Source: Prorocentrum cordatum
Taxonomy: Eukaryota > Sar > Dinophyceae > Prorocentrales > Prorocentraceae
Direction of reading: 5' to 3'
Length of the DNA stretch: 22,569 nt
Assembly: GCA_963575745.1 (NCBI GenBank)
Contig: CAUYUJ010019627.1
Coordinates: forward strand, 762,453 to 785,021
Shown: positions 10,501-18,195 of the stretch, piece by piece
Position numbering within the stretch: position 1 is the stretch's first letter
Layout: every line of letters starts with the position of its first letter
The notes under the pieces: model-generated
Databases searched by the model: none
The model's input: only the letters and a program-made list of their open reading frames with translations
What the model was told of the DNA's origin: nothing
Translations under genes and position numbers: made by a program

Positions 10501-10897
10501 TTAGCTGCTTGACGTTCGCGGGCTGGACTATTGCTTCCAGTACGCACAAGGGGGCCTCGAGGGTGAAGTCATGCTTCTGCATTCCCGCCCATGTCCTGGG
10601 GCACTCGTGCTTAGCTGCAATCTCGTGGTGATGAGCGTATGTGGCCAACGTGCTGATGTGGTGAATGACCGGCCCTAACTTGGTGTGGAGGGAGGCGAAG
10701 TCCGCGAGCTGGAATCCCCACGTCTCAGCGAACTGGGCGCGGAACTCTTTGTGGACCTCCTGCCACGGAAGGCACAGGCCCATCGCAGCTTCTATGATGT
10801 CGCCCGTGGCCTCTGGGAATGGGAAGGGCCAGAGTGTAGCACGAGGCTCACGCAGCTGCAGCATCATCACCACCAGTAGGACTCTGAGTGTGGGCAT
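7513..10897 (-). pseudogene. Broken coding region of unknown family, multi-CxxC with Trp-rich tail
   Basis: I do not recognise this gene. Reading down from a possible Met at 10897, the minus strand encodes coherent, non-repetitive protein for about 1,100 codons, but in pieces. The frame changes near 10168 (inside AHGGQHCRWLC), 9265, 9090 (after LATILRG) and 8760. The path across about 8250-8280 is unclear. A TAG lies near 8128, and another frame change near 7905. No spliceable gap separates most pieces, so these look like indels rather than introns. Visible parts in order: a helical N-terminal domain; CSVC, CDGC, CEQC, CDTC and CRRC pairs (possible zinc sites); a helical stretch around KYLIEWNHAIYTIWAG; an acidic Pro/Gly linker; a domain containing GGAFNG, WVRKAVTKQGSTWVNIK and QCDDFLKAWSKAGYDAYR; then a Trp-rich tail. 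The start is uncertain: the frame is open up to 11161. It may be a decayed mobile-element or processed gene. Confidence 0.6.
7600..7905 (-). repeat. Trp-rich tail with repeated GGRWNPWA motif
   Basis: Within the last frame of the minus-strand remnant, GGRWNPWADEDNGA and GGRWNPWANENKEA occur about 40 codons apart, followed by WGSWQSWDEWDRQQDTW. The DNA for the two repeats (CCCATGGGTTCCAGCG and CCCACGGGTTCCAGCG on the plus strand, near 7873 and 7759) is also duplicated. Such Trp-rich, charged tails can act as interaction segments, but that is inference only. Confidence 0.65.
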
Positions 10898-11340
10898 GCG
10901 TGAGATCTGTATCGATCGTGTCGGGGCTGAGCCGGGAGTGCAGGTGCTCCATGTTTGTGGGGATACGCGAAGCGTGAAGAGTTTACGAAAGGGTATGGCC
11001 TCGGAGTCGCGAATCTCATGTTTTTTTACATGGCCCTGGGCTCCCCCAGAAATTCTGAGACGTCCAGGGAGGGAGAGGGTAACCAGGGTCGTTTTCGGCT
11101 CCCCCCCCTCGCGCGGACAGTAACAATTTACAGTCGGAAGCAGAAAGCAGGACTGTAACATTGGAGACTTGAAACTGCAAGTGGCGCAGGGAGCAGCAAC
11201 CTAACCCTACAGCCTGGTGGCCCCACAAGGGGGCCAGCGGATTCTGGACCAAGTCTTCTTGTCATTTAGTGCAGATGAGTTTGGTACGTCGCAGGATAAT
11301 GTGTTTTCGGACTCCGGTGCGTTTTGAATCGAGTTCCTGA
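10898..11340. other. Region upstream of the minus-strand remnant
   Basis: The minus-strand frame stays open from 10897 to 11161, so an earlier start is possible. That extension (around LPGRLRISGG and SPQTWSTC) lacks the domain-like look of what follows. A partial GTTTGTGGGGATAC motif, like those at 2585-3871, lies near 10958. From 11162 to 11340 I see no gene. Confidence 0.35.
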
Positions 11341-11469
11341 TGATCCTGCCGCCGCCGCCGTTCTCGTCGGCCCCCCCTTTTGCCAGCCGCGTCCATGTCC
11401 TCGTCGGCCCCCCATGCGGGCCCCGTCAGCCGGTCCAGGGCAGATGGCGGGGTTGGAAGGTCGCGCCGC

Positions 11470-11544
11470 ATCGCCGATGCATCGACAGTGGGGCGCGGTT
11501 TGAAGCCTGCGTTTTTCCGTCCCGACGCCCGATGCATCGGCGAT
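11470..11544. repeat. Inverted repeat, 15-bp perfect arms
   Basis: ATCGCCGATGCATCG at 11470-11484 is the exact reverse complement of CGATGCATCGGCGAT at 11530-11544, with a 45-bp loop. Both arms contain the palindrome CGATGCATCG, so they can also pair with themselves. A further GTCGGCGATGCGG lies just downstream at about 11548. The function is unknown; it may be the trace of a small element. Confidence 0.7.
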
Positions 11545-12154
11545 TTGTCGGCGATGCGGTGCTGCCCTCAGGCCCCACTTGTTCCGGCTCCATTCGGAAG
11601 GCCTCCAGTTCCGGAACATGAGGGGCGCGGAGAGGGCATTTTTTGTTCGCCCCTCCCGTAAGCAGCGCCCGATGGGACGAGGAGAAGCAACAGGGGGCAT
11701 GAGGGAGGGGAGGGAGGATTTCAGGGAGGGAGCTGGGAGGAGGATCGAGCTCGGACGATGACGACGGCGGCGGACACGACCACGGCGGCGGCATCGACGA
11801 CGACAGCGGCCACCAGCAAACGCCAGCTTCCCGCCGGAGAGGACGCGTTGCTAGAAGGCGGCGCTCGGCGAAGGAAAGCGACGCTCCGCTCCGCCCCCCC
11901 TTTTCAACTCAGATCTCTGACGTCGTGATATTGTCAATCACGGCGCGTTCCTTGATTTTCGGTGTTTGGGGGCCGTTTTCGGGCCCAGGAACCATGAGAA
12001 GACGGCCCGGTGCGAGAGGGTCCCAGCGAAGGGGTCGAAAGGTTTCGGGCCCACGATTTGAAGAAAACAAAGTGTTGTAGGCATTGGAATGTAGCCAAAC
12101 AGATCAAGGACGACTTTTTGGATTATGTCGTCCTTTACGGACTGCCAGGAGATC
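11545..12154. other. Non-genic stretch with GAC/GGC triplets
   Basis: No gene is supported. The part from about 11700 to 11815 is biased to GGGAGG and then to GACGACGGCGGC-type triplets. From 11930 to 12080 the sequence is more mixed and contains a repeated TTTCGGGCCCA (about 11979 and 12044). Open frames here translate to low-complexity peptide. Confidence 0.4.
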
Positions 12155-12211
12155 GTCATTGTCGTCGTCGTCGTTGCCACCGCCGCCGACGCCGTCGTCA
12201 GCCGTCGTCAG

Positions 12212-12243
<32 letters not shown>

Positions 12244-12312
12244 CTCGTCGTCGTCGTCGTCGTCGTCGTCGTCCTCGTCGTCGTGATTCGTAGTCTTCGT
12301 CGTCGCCGTCGT
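12155..12312. repeat. GTC/CGT trinucleotide tract
   Basis: The tract consists of nearly pure GTC/CGT triplets with short interruptions (GTTGCCACCGCCGCCGACGCC, two AGCCGTCGTC blocks, and two CCTCGTCGTC breaks). It yields Arg-, Val- or Ser-rich frames on the plus strand and Thr/Asp-rich frames on the minus strand, all taken as spurious. It is a microsatellite. Confidence 0.9.
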
Positions 12313-12339
12313 CCAGGCAGCCTTGCATGTTTTGGGGCG

Positions 12340-12475
12340 TTTTCTGCCCCCCTGGTGGGCCTACGCAGGCCTCCTGGCACTTGTGCGGACCTCTCCGCAG
12401 GAGCCTCCTGGGACCTCTGAAGGCCCCTTGGGGAGACGCTGCCTGGAAGAGCTTGCGGGAGGGGGCAGGGGGGCG
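12340..12475. repeat. Decayed GGCCTCCTGGGACCT-type repeats
   Basis: GGGCCTACGCAGGCCTCCTGG, GGAGCCTCCTGGGACCTCT and GAAGGCCCCTTGGGG are loose variants of the G/C-rich minisatellite seen at 20814-20947. They are too diverged for clear unit borders. No gene is present. Confidence 0.4.
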
Positions 12476-12561
12476 CCGCTTCGGTCATTCAGGCGGGCTC
12501 CCGCCCATCTACGCCCAGACGCTGGAGGCTTAGAGGTGGCCAGATCCTGTCGCGGTGCAGC

Positions 12562-12690
12562 TGGCATCGCTCGGACGTGTGCATTTTTTTCTCGGCGAGG
12601 ACCATCGAGGAGCATCCTTGATCAATTGGCGAAAAAAACCACGCACGAAACCGAAAAAAGCACAGGGAATGGACGTCCGAGCGATGGCCA
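12562..12690. repeat. Imperfect 129-bp inverted repeat (hairpin)
   Basis: CATCGCTCGGACGT at 12565-12578 pairs perfectly with ACGTCCGAGCGATG at 12673-12686. Pairing continues outward (TGGC with GCCA, one bulge) and inward (GTGCATTTTTTTCTCGG against CCGAAAAAAGCAC at about 12647-12659). The middle, about 50 bp, is mostly unpaired. It could be a small non-autonomous element or a hairpin RNA; nothing in the sequence decides between these. Confidence 0.65.
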
Positions 12691-12952
12691 GGTGCAGCGT
12701 GCAGCTCGGCCCTGCACTGCCAGGGGAGGCGTCGGGCGCCGTCTCCAGAGGCGAGGGCCCGGCTCTCTCGCGCGGCCCCCTTCGCGCGAGGCCCCTGGGC
12801 GTGAGCAGGCGCCCGCCGGCCAGGCGAGCCTCGCGACTGTGGGGCTCGGTCTCCGTCAGTATTGGCCCAGCAAGTTCGCATGACAAGGGCGAGTCGCTGG
12901 GCGGGACTGCAGGACAAGGAAAAATCCGTTTCAGAGCGTCCCGGAAGCCGCT

Positions 12953-12974
12953 CAGAGCGTTCCAGAACGCTCTG
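12953..12974. repeat. Short perfect palindrome
   Basis: CAGAGCGTTC and GAACGCTCTG face each other across a CA centre. A related CAGAGCGTCCCGG lies about 20 bases upstream. It resembles a small stem-loop, but no adjacent gene gives it a terminator or regulatory role. Confidence 0.6.
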
Positions 12975-13078
12975 GGAAGGCCGCAGCGCCCGATAGATCC
13001 TCCAGAGCCGCCGGATCCCAAAGATTCTTTATTCATCCTCACCCGAATTTATCCTCGTCCTGGCTTCGTCTCAAGTCG

Positions 13079-13160
13079 CTCTCCAAGGGTACCATCGCAT
13101 CCTTGCACCTCAGCTTGTCCTCTCCAAGGGTACCAAACATCCTTGCCTCTCGGCCCGTCC
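13079..13160. repeat. 41-bp direct repeat, two copies
   Basis: CTCTCCAAGGGTACCA begins at 13079 and again at 13120, each followed by a CATCCTTGC block. The second copy has a 1-bp deletion between the two words. It leads into the CT-rich tract. Confidence 0.75.
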
Positions 13161-13180
13161 TGACCCTCAGCACATGGTCC

Positions 13181-13238
13181 TCCTTCTCCTCCTGCTCCTC
13201 CTCCTCTTCCTCCTCCTCCTCCTCTTCCTCCTCCTCAT
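13181..13238. repeat. CTCCTC microsatellite
   Basis: This is a tract of TCC/CTC triplets. It ends directly where the ORF1-like coding remnant becomes recognisable, so the upstream part of that remnant may have been replaced or eroded by the microsatellite. Confidence 0.85.
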
Positions 13239-14043
13239 CAGAGGACATCATCAGAGTTAACTACTGTTCTCCGTATCAAATCCACGTTGGCGGCAGGCTG
13301 GCACTTACTGTACATGTACGCGATGGCACTATTCACCGCAAGTGGGAGGAAGTATGGCATAACTGGGAAGAGCTTCAACAACATGAGAAGATGATCGCCT
13401 TGATTGAGACATGCGACTCCATTATGCATTGGTCCCGCCTTGACCGAGGGTGCGCCAAAGGGCAAGTCCAAGGGACATACCAAGTGGACACGCGCCGCGG
13501 CGGGAACTGGATAAAGGTTCTTGCGCTAGAATACCCAACACTGCCAGAGCCGACCAACCACAAGCTACATTGGAAACGAATGGAAACTATTCTGGATTCT
13601 GAGACGTGGACATTACGTACAAAGCCACCGAAATGTCCACCGCCACAGAATGTATGCAACATATTGCGAGTGTGGGCGTCAGGGGCGAGGCTACCGGTAC
13701 GTCCACCCCTTCATATACCTATATATATATGTATGTATATATACATATATATATATATATGTATGTACAGGGTATTTCCAACCCTTCTCCGACTCCTGCT
13801 CCCGCCTCGTTCTTCCCTCAAGGATGCAGCACAAATCTGGCATCATCAGTCTCACTTGTATTTTCGTATCCGACTACGGAAGTGGGCAAAGCTACCACCG
13901 CCGGGATACAGGCGCCGACATCAGTCTCCACATGCACGGCTGGCCCGAATGCCACCGATAGTTTTTTGTTCTACTGGTTTCGATTCCTACCACCACGACT
14001 CCGGCATCGAGGCGAGGACCCCATTCCAAATCGTTCGGACTGA
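13239..14043 (+). pseudogene. LINE ORF1-like protein fragment, copy 1 (C-terminal part)
   Basis: The frame containing SPYQIHVGGRL, TVHVRDG and KWEEVWHNWEEL aligns with the remnant at 17383-17590. Shared positions include I.V....PY.[IV].VGG.L, TV.V and W.E, then further on L.E.C and AKGQ. The frame changes between about 13640 and 13700, and an AT microsatellite interrupts it. Past that, a frame rich in Pro, Ser and Thr contains VGKATTAG and runs to 14043, like LGKATVAP at 17740. The family is inferred to be a dinoflagellate retroelement ORF1; the evidence is similarity between the two copies plus the LINE context of copy 2. Confidence 0.6.
13712..13768. repeat. AT/ATGT microsatellite
   Basis: TATA, TATG and TACA words alternate here, nearly palindromic overall, in an otherwise GC-rich area. 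It lies inside the ORF1-like remnant, so it probably arose after the frame was lost. Confidence 0.9.
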
Positions 14044-14261
14044 ATCTCAGGAGTTGGATTATATTTGTCCTTTTCCCCCTCTCACCAAATCCGTTCTTCA
14101 TGCGGAGGTCGGGGAATCTATAAGTTAGTGGAGGGGGACTTCCCAAAGGAGCTCCTCTATCAGGATCGGCCCAGGACAGATCCCCACCAGAGGCTCTGGC
14201 TGAACACCCTTGCGTTTCACCGCCTGCGGATACAGCGTCTACGCCGGCGACGCGGACCCCG

Positions 14262-14553
14262 CCTTTCACACTAGGACTTATCCTTCCGACTCTGGCTCCC
14301 CACTCCGACCTCCAACCTCGCGGCCCAGAGCTTCGACATGTACAAGGACATGCGGATTCACGTCTTCAGCATTTTCTTCCGGTTTCTCCGAGTCCAGTTC
14401 CTCCGACTCCAGCTTCAAGACAAATTATAGTTTCTCCGACTCCTACTCCCGATTCCGACCTCCAACCCCCGACTCTCACCACACACCCTGGGTCTGCAAA
14501 TCACACTAGCACAGCCCAATCAGCAGGGGCAGAAGAGGTAAATATTTGAATGT
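14262..14553 (+). pseudogene. Proline-rich frame with SDLQP motifs
   Basis: One frame stays open for about 95 codons and ends at TGA near 14552. It contains SDLQPRGPEL, VSPSPVPPTPAS, VSPTPTPDSDLQPPT and THPGSANHTS. The SDLQPP phrase is the same as in the repeat block that follows, so this may be the unique shoulder of that block. The protein family is not recognised. Confidence 0.35.
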
Positions 14554-14690
14554 TCCTGGAGATGTCGCTTTAGGCGTACGACGCCTCTGACCTCATTTCC
14601 AGGAGATTTTTCACCCGAGGACGTTTCCCGACTACGACGACAAGGAAATTCTCTATAAACGGACTCCTGCTCTCAACCTTGTCTCTGACC
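14554..14690. other. Spacer within the Pro-rich region
   Basis: No feature was recognised between the end of the Pro-rich frame and the start of the regular peptide repeat. Confidence 0.4.
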
Positions 14691-15440
14691 CCAGCTCCCA
14701 CTCTCGATTCCAACATCCACCAGCTCAGCATTCCGACCTCCAGCTACTAGCATCCGACCTCCCACCACCATTTGCACCCATCGAGCTCCAACATTCACCA
14801 GCTCAGCATCCCGACCATCAACCTCCAACGTCTGACCTGTTACTCACACCTCCACCTCTCCACCTCGAGCCGCCGTCAGTCCAGCAGTCCGGGCTCCAAC
14901 CTCCAGCATCCGACTTACCACTTCCACCTTAATCTATCCTCCCTCCTCCCCCATCAACTCAACACTCTGGCCTCCAGCCTCAAGCATCCGAATTCCCACC
15001 ACTTCCCCAACCCATCGAGCTTCAAGGAGTACCGACTCAAGACACCGCCCTCCAATATACCAACGTCCAACTTCCACCTCCACCCGTCAACCTCCAGCCA
15101 CCACCAGCTCAGCAATCCAACCTCCATCCTCTAACAACTGACTTCTCATATCCACCCCCACCTATAGAGCTCCACGAGCTAAGCACTTCGACCTCCAGCC
15201 TCCGGCATGTGACATCCCACCACTTTCCCAATCCATCGACCTTTGATATTCACCCACTCAACCTACCAACCTCCAGCCTACAACATCCAACATCCCACTT
15301 CCACCTCCACCCATCGACCTCCAGCCAACACCAGCTCAGCAATCCAACCTCCAGCGTGCAACATCCGACTGCATATCCACCTCTACCTGTCGACATCCAG
15401 CCTCCACCATACCAACACTCGGACCTCCAGCCTCCAACAG
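14691..15440 (+). repeat. Minisatellite encoding PPPPI[DE]LQ..PAQQS[DN]LQPPASD repeats
   Basis: About 75-80 bp units repeat with substitutions and indels. In the plus-strand frame the unit reads approximately LPPPPIDLQPPPAQQSNLQ followed by PPASD. Clear instances are FQHPPAQHSDLQ, LQHSPAQHPDHQPPTSDL, PSVQQSGLQPPASDLPLPP, VNLQPPPAQQSN and IDLQPTPAQQSNLQ. The DNA words CCAGCTCAGCAATCCAACCTCCA and CCATCGACCTCCAGCC mark the units. A TAA near 14930 and frame changes near 15180 break it. It could be a decayed Pro/Gln-rich repeat protein, or a minisatellite that happens to be open. The conserved peptide across units mildly favours the former. Confidence 0.6.
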
Positions 15441-15499
15441 CCGACTGCGACCACAACCAATTATTAATTATCTTCCACAAAATCGCTTTGAACTAATTA

Positions 15500-15521
15500 A
15501 CTGTAGCCATTTTGGCTGAAG
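15500..15521 (+). other. Relic dinoflagellate spliced leader
   Basis: The 22 bases contain GTAGCCATTTTGGCT and end GAAG. Against the dinoflagellate spliced leader (DCCGTAG, CCATTTTGG, CTCAAG in order) I count two differences: T for C at 15502 and G for C at 15518. Trans-spliced leaders are normally found only at mRNA 5' ends; genomic copies joined to gene sequence are known in dinoflagellates as marks of reverse-transcribed mRNA. No donor GT follows (GGCCAC follows), so this is not an SL RNA gene. The ORF1-like frame starts about 175 bp downstream. Confidence 0.8.
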
Positions 15522-15694
15522 GGCCACGTTGGGCTCGGGGTCCTCTCTGTTTTTTTTGGGCCGTTCCTTCAATCTAGGAGATACCCTACAAGGCCCTACA
15601 ATCTCACCATGCCCTACAATTCCAATTGCTCCCTTCACATATCATCCATTATTGTTTCTTCTTGCCTCCCACTGCGTGCACTGGGAAGTCTGCT
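15522..15694 (+). other. Putative 5' untranslated leader of the SL-marked retrocopy
   Basis: The stretch has mixed base composition, a T8 run near 15550, and CCCTACAAGGCCCTACAATCTCACCATGCCCTACAATT, which repeats CCCTACAA three times. No earlier convincing coding frame is seen. It lies between the relic leader and the ATG at 15695. Confidence 0.4.
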
Positions 15695-16137
15695 ATGTCG
15701 TCTCAGCCAGCATCAAAACCGACCCGTACGGCCGGCACTCCCGTCTAGTACGTATTGCAAGAACGTGTAACACCATCTACAGCTTCGGCATCGTCAGCGG
15801 CAGCGCCACCAACAAAGCGGCCAGAAACGTTCGAAGTTGGACGCCCACGAAGAGCGCCCTCAAGCAGCCTCGCACGACCAGCAGCCCTCCGCAGAGTCGG
15901 CGACCCGGAGATCCTGAGGTAATGCAACGTAAACTTCAGCAACGTCTGCACAACGCCAGAGACGATCAACCTCTGACTGCGCAGTTGCTCAAAGACATTC
16001 TTAACGAACGGCTGGGGCCGATCAGGAGTGACATCCAAGCCATAAAAGCGCACGGGGTGTCGCAGGATGACCTTACCGACCTTTGAATGAAGATATCGGG
16101 TTTCTCACGGCCCGTGTCGCGGCACTTTGGGCACGGT

Positions 16138-16950
16138 ATCGCCCCCGTGACTCATCCCTCAACCCCCCAACCCTCCGGCCGGATTTCTTTTCTTCTTTCC
16201 GCGGGGGGTCAACCTTCGCGGCGACCCGTTAAACCCGGGACCCCTGGCGGCGCATGGATTTCTTTCCTTCTTCCCCGCGCGCGTTGCCGTTGGAACCCCT
16301 GGACCCCTCCGACTACCGTACAACTCGTACTTGAGTACAACTGGTACTATCATGTCCTATCGCGCAGTTGTTCCTATGTTGGGTTTCCAATGTATTAGGT
16401 TTCCAATATATTGGGTTTCCAATGTTTTAGGTTCCTAATATATTGGGTTCCCAATATTTTGGGTTTCCAATATATCGGGTTTCTAATATATTGGGTTTCG
16501 AATATATTGGGTTTCCAATATAGTGGGCTTCCAATATATTGAGTTTCCAATATATTTCGTTTCCAATATACTGGGTTCCCAATATATAAGCCCGAACCCG
16601 AACCCAAACCTCACCAGCTGTAATTCAGTTGTTCCCGTACTAATACAAATCCCTAGTGCAACCGCGATTAAGGTGTTGTTGCATTGCACTTACAGTCTCG
16701 GCTCTCACGCTTTTCTTCCTCTGGTTGCGCTTGGGGGGGTGGGGCCCCTCGCGCGGGCACCCCCGCGGCTGGGAGTTCATTCCTCTTCCGGAATTTGAGG
16801 GGGGGGTAACCCCCGTGCTCGAACCCCATCGCCAGGGTTTTTTTCTTTCCTCCGCGGAAACCGGACCCCCTGGGTTCTTCGGCGCGCCCCATTTTTTTTT
16901 TCTTTCCGGTTGGGCCTCCATGGGTCTTAGGTTGGAGTCACCCGGGTGAT
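16138..16950. mobile_element. 813-bp TIR element inserted in ORF1, 8-bp target duplication
   Basis: GGCACGGT occurs at 16130-16137 and again at 16951-16958, exactly flanking the insert. The left end ATCGCCCCCGTGACTC and the reverse complement of the right end ATCACCCGGGTGACTC agree at 13 of 16 positions. Removing the insert brings the coiled-coil text of ORF1 together (VAAL, then VTQQKLNELEHEF), with a 1-base frame change. The insert is non-coding and contains a ~75-bp direct repeat (GGATTTCTTTYCTTCTT at 16181 and 16256), TACAACT words, a 16-bp array and the ~270-bp block shared with 314-579. A terminal inverted repeat plus 8-bp duplication indicates a non-autonomous DNA transposon. hAT-, P- and Merlin-like elements make duplications of about this size; I cannot choose among them. 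Confidence 0.75.
16379..16586. repeat. 16-bp tandem array, 13 units
   Basis: There are thirteen head-to-tail units of exactly 16 bp with consensus TTGGGTTTCCAATATA. No unit has an indel; substitutions are scattered. The array lies inside the 813-bp TIR element and is absent from the copy at 1-579, which has a different minisatellite at a comparable place. The AT-rich unit contrasts with the GC-rich surroundings. The minus-strand open frame over it (YWKPNI, ETQYI repeats) is a by-product. Confidence 0.95.
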
Positions 16951-17740
16951 GGCACGGTGACACAACAGAAATTGAACGAGTTGGAGCATGAGTTTCAGCA
17001 GCTTGAGCATCTACATATCCCTCGTCCTTCGACGTTTGCATTCCTGCCTAGCTGCGATAAGCGGGCATGTGCAGCTGTATTTGGTAGCATGGACGGCTTC
17101 GAAATGTTCCACACGGCGTCTGCCTGGCGCCGGGATAATCTCTCGCAGTGCGACGGCCCGCAGCCGCACAATTCACACATGAAGGGCAACAGCACATTGA
17201 TATTCTTTTTGGAGTTTAACAGCACGTTTGATCGAGATACGGCAGTGGCTCTTATCAGGAGCGCAGCTTTGAAACATAATGGTCGAACTATCTGGGATTA
17301 TTTGGGCCGTCCCGCGACGGAGCGGGCAGCGCGCAACTATTGTTTCGGTCTGAAGTATTTGCTAAAGGATGTATTCCAGACCCCGTACAACATCAACGTC
17401 ACTGACGCGCCCCCCTACGAGGTCCGGGTGGGAGGAGAGCTATTAGCCGTTACGGTGACCGTGAATGGCATGAACGTTACGAAGGACTGGGCTGAAACGT
17501 GAGGAAATTGGATCCCAAACTTACAGAACTGGCCGAAAATTGTAATGCCGTGGTGGAGCGGGCCCAACAAGGAATGAAGGGAGGCGCAAAGGGTCAGAGC
17601 AAAGGGGTACGCGGAGGAGGATAAGGAGGCGGAAAGTACGAATTGCGGCAAGCATTAGGAGCTCTCCGACCTGATACCGGAGCCGCAGGAAAAGAACTGA
17701 CCAGCGTTATGTTTCAATGTTGCGGGTGATGGACGTCAAC

Positions 17741-18035
17741 TGGGCAAAGCTACCGTTGCGCCAACGCCACATACTTTGTCGGATACTGTAAATATTCCGA
17801 CAGGCAGTGTAATGGCGAATTTGGGCAAAACCACCAAACAACTACCATTGCCGCAGGTTTTTCACCGACTTCTTCGTGGGCAGCCTGACGGAGACGATGT
17901 CTTACATGCTCGGCCTCTTCTCCCTCCTCACTCCTCCGTGGGACTGTCGACGGACATGGGCAAAGATACCACCGTCGAAAATATGCCCGTACCCGTGCTG
18001 CCTGGGGTTTTTATGGGCCCAGGCAAAGATACCGA
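17741..18035. repeat. Recurring GGGCAAAGMTACC word
   Basis: TGGGCAAAGCTACCGT (17741), TGGGCAAAACCACC (17822), TGGGCAAAGATACCACC (17957) and AGGCAAAGATACCGAG (18021) recur. TGGGCAAAGCTACCACC also occurs at 13886 in the other ORF1-like fragment. In the Pro/Thr-rich frame these read GKAT, GKTT or GKDT; in the next frame GQSY, GQNH or GQRY. Spacing is 81, 135 and 64 bp, so this is not a regular minisatellite. Confidence 0.6.
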
Positions 18036-18195
18036 GCCCGTTAATCGATCGCCATATTCGTCTCCGCCGCCATGTCCAGCTTCTGGTTCGACTCCAGTTT
18101 CGCTGAATTTTCTTCCGTTCCGAGTTTGCTGATCCAGATCTTCTACGGTAGCCCGTGCGTGGTTCAGATGACACCGGCGATGCGCACCAATTTCC

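Larger units (their letters stand above)
15695..18132 (+). pseudogene. LINE ORF1-like protein, broken and interrupted
   Basis: The ATG at 15695 opens MSSQPASKPTRTAGTPV, then hits TAG at 15746. The same frame continues Ser/Ala/Pro-rich to about 15900. A frame change leads to a coiled-coil-like stretch (VMQRKLQQRLHNARDD, LLKDILNERLGPIRSDIQAI, then in another frame LNEDIGFLTARVAAL). An 813-bp element is inserted at 16138-16950, after which heptad-like VTQQKLNELEHEFQQLEHL resumes. A globular part follows (LIFFLEFNSTFDRDTAVALI, GRTIWDYLGRP, PPYEVRVGGELL, VTVTVNGMNV), then a frame change near 17499 and a Gly/Lys tail (MKGGAKGQSKG). Beyond 17620 the frame is unclear; Pro/Thr-rich text with GKxT words runs to 18132. 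The order coiled coil, globular domain, basic tail fits a LINE ORF1 RNA chaperone. The endonuclease remnant follows directly. The family is inferred, not matched by search. Confidence 0.6.

Noticed and set aside
8093-10512. Several long plus-strand frames opposite the minus-strand remnant
   Set aside because: The minus strand has the coherent domain-like text and CxxC pairs; plus-strand translations lack any and overlap one another.
16379-16586. CRISPR-like array
   Set aside because: Units are contiguous 16-mers without spacers, and the context is eukaryotic.
16738-16950. Open frames in the right part of the TIR element
   Set aside because: Frames differ between the two copies and are broken by length changes in homopolymers; no conserved peptide.
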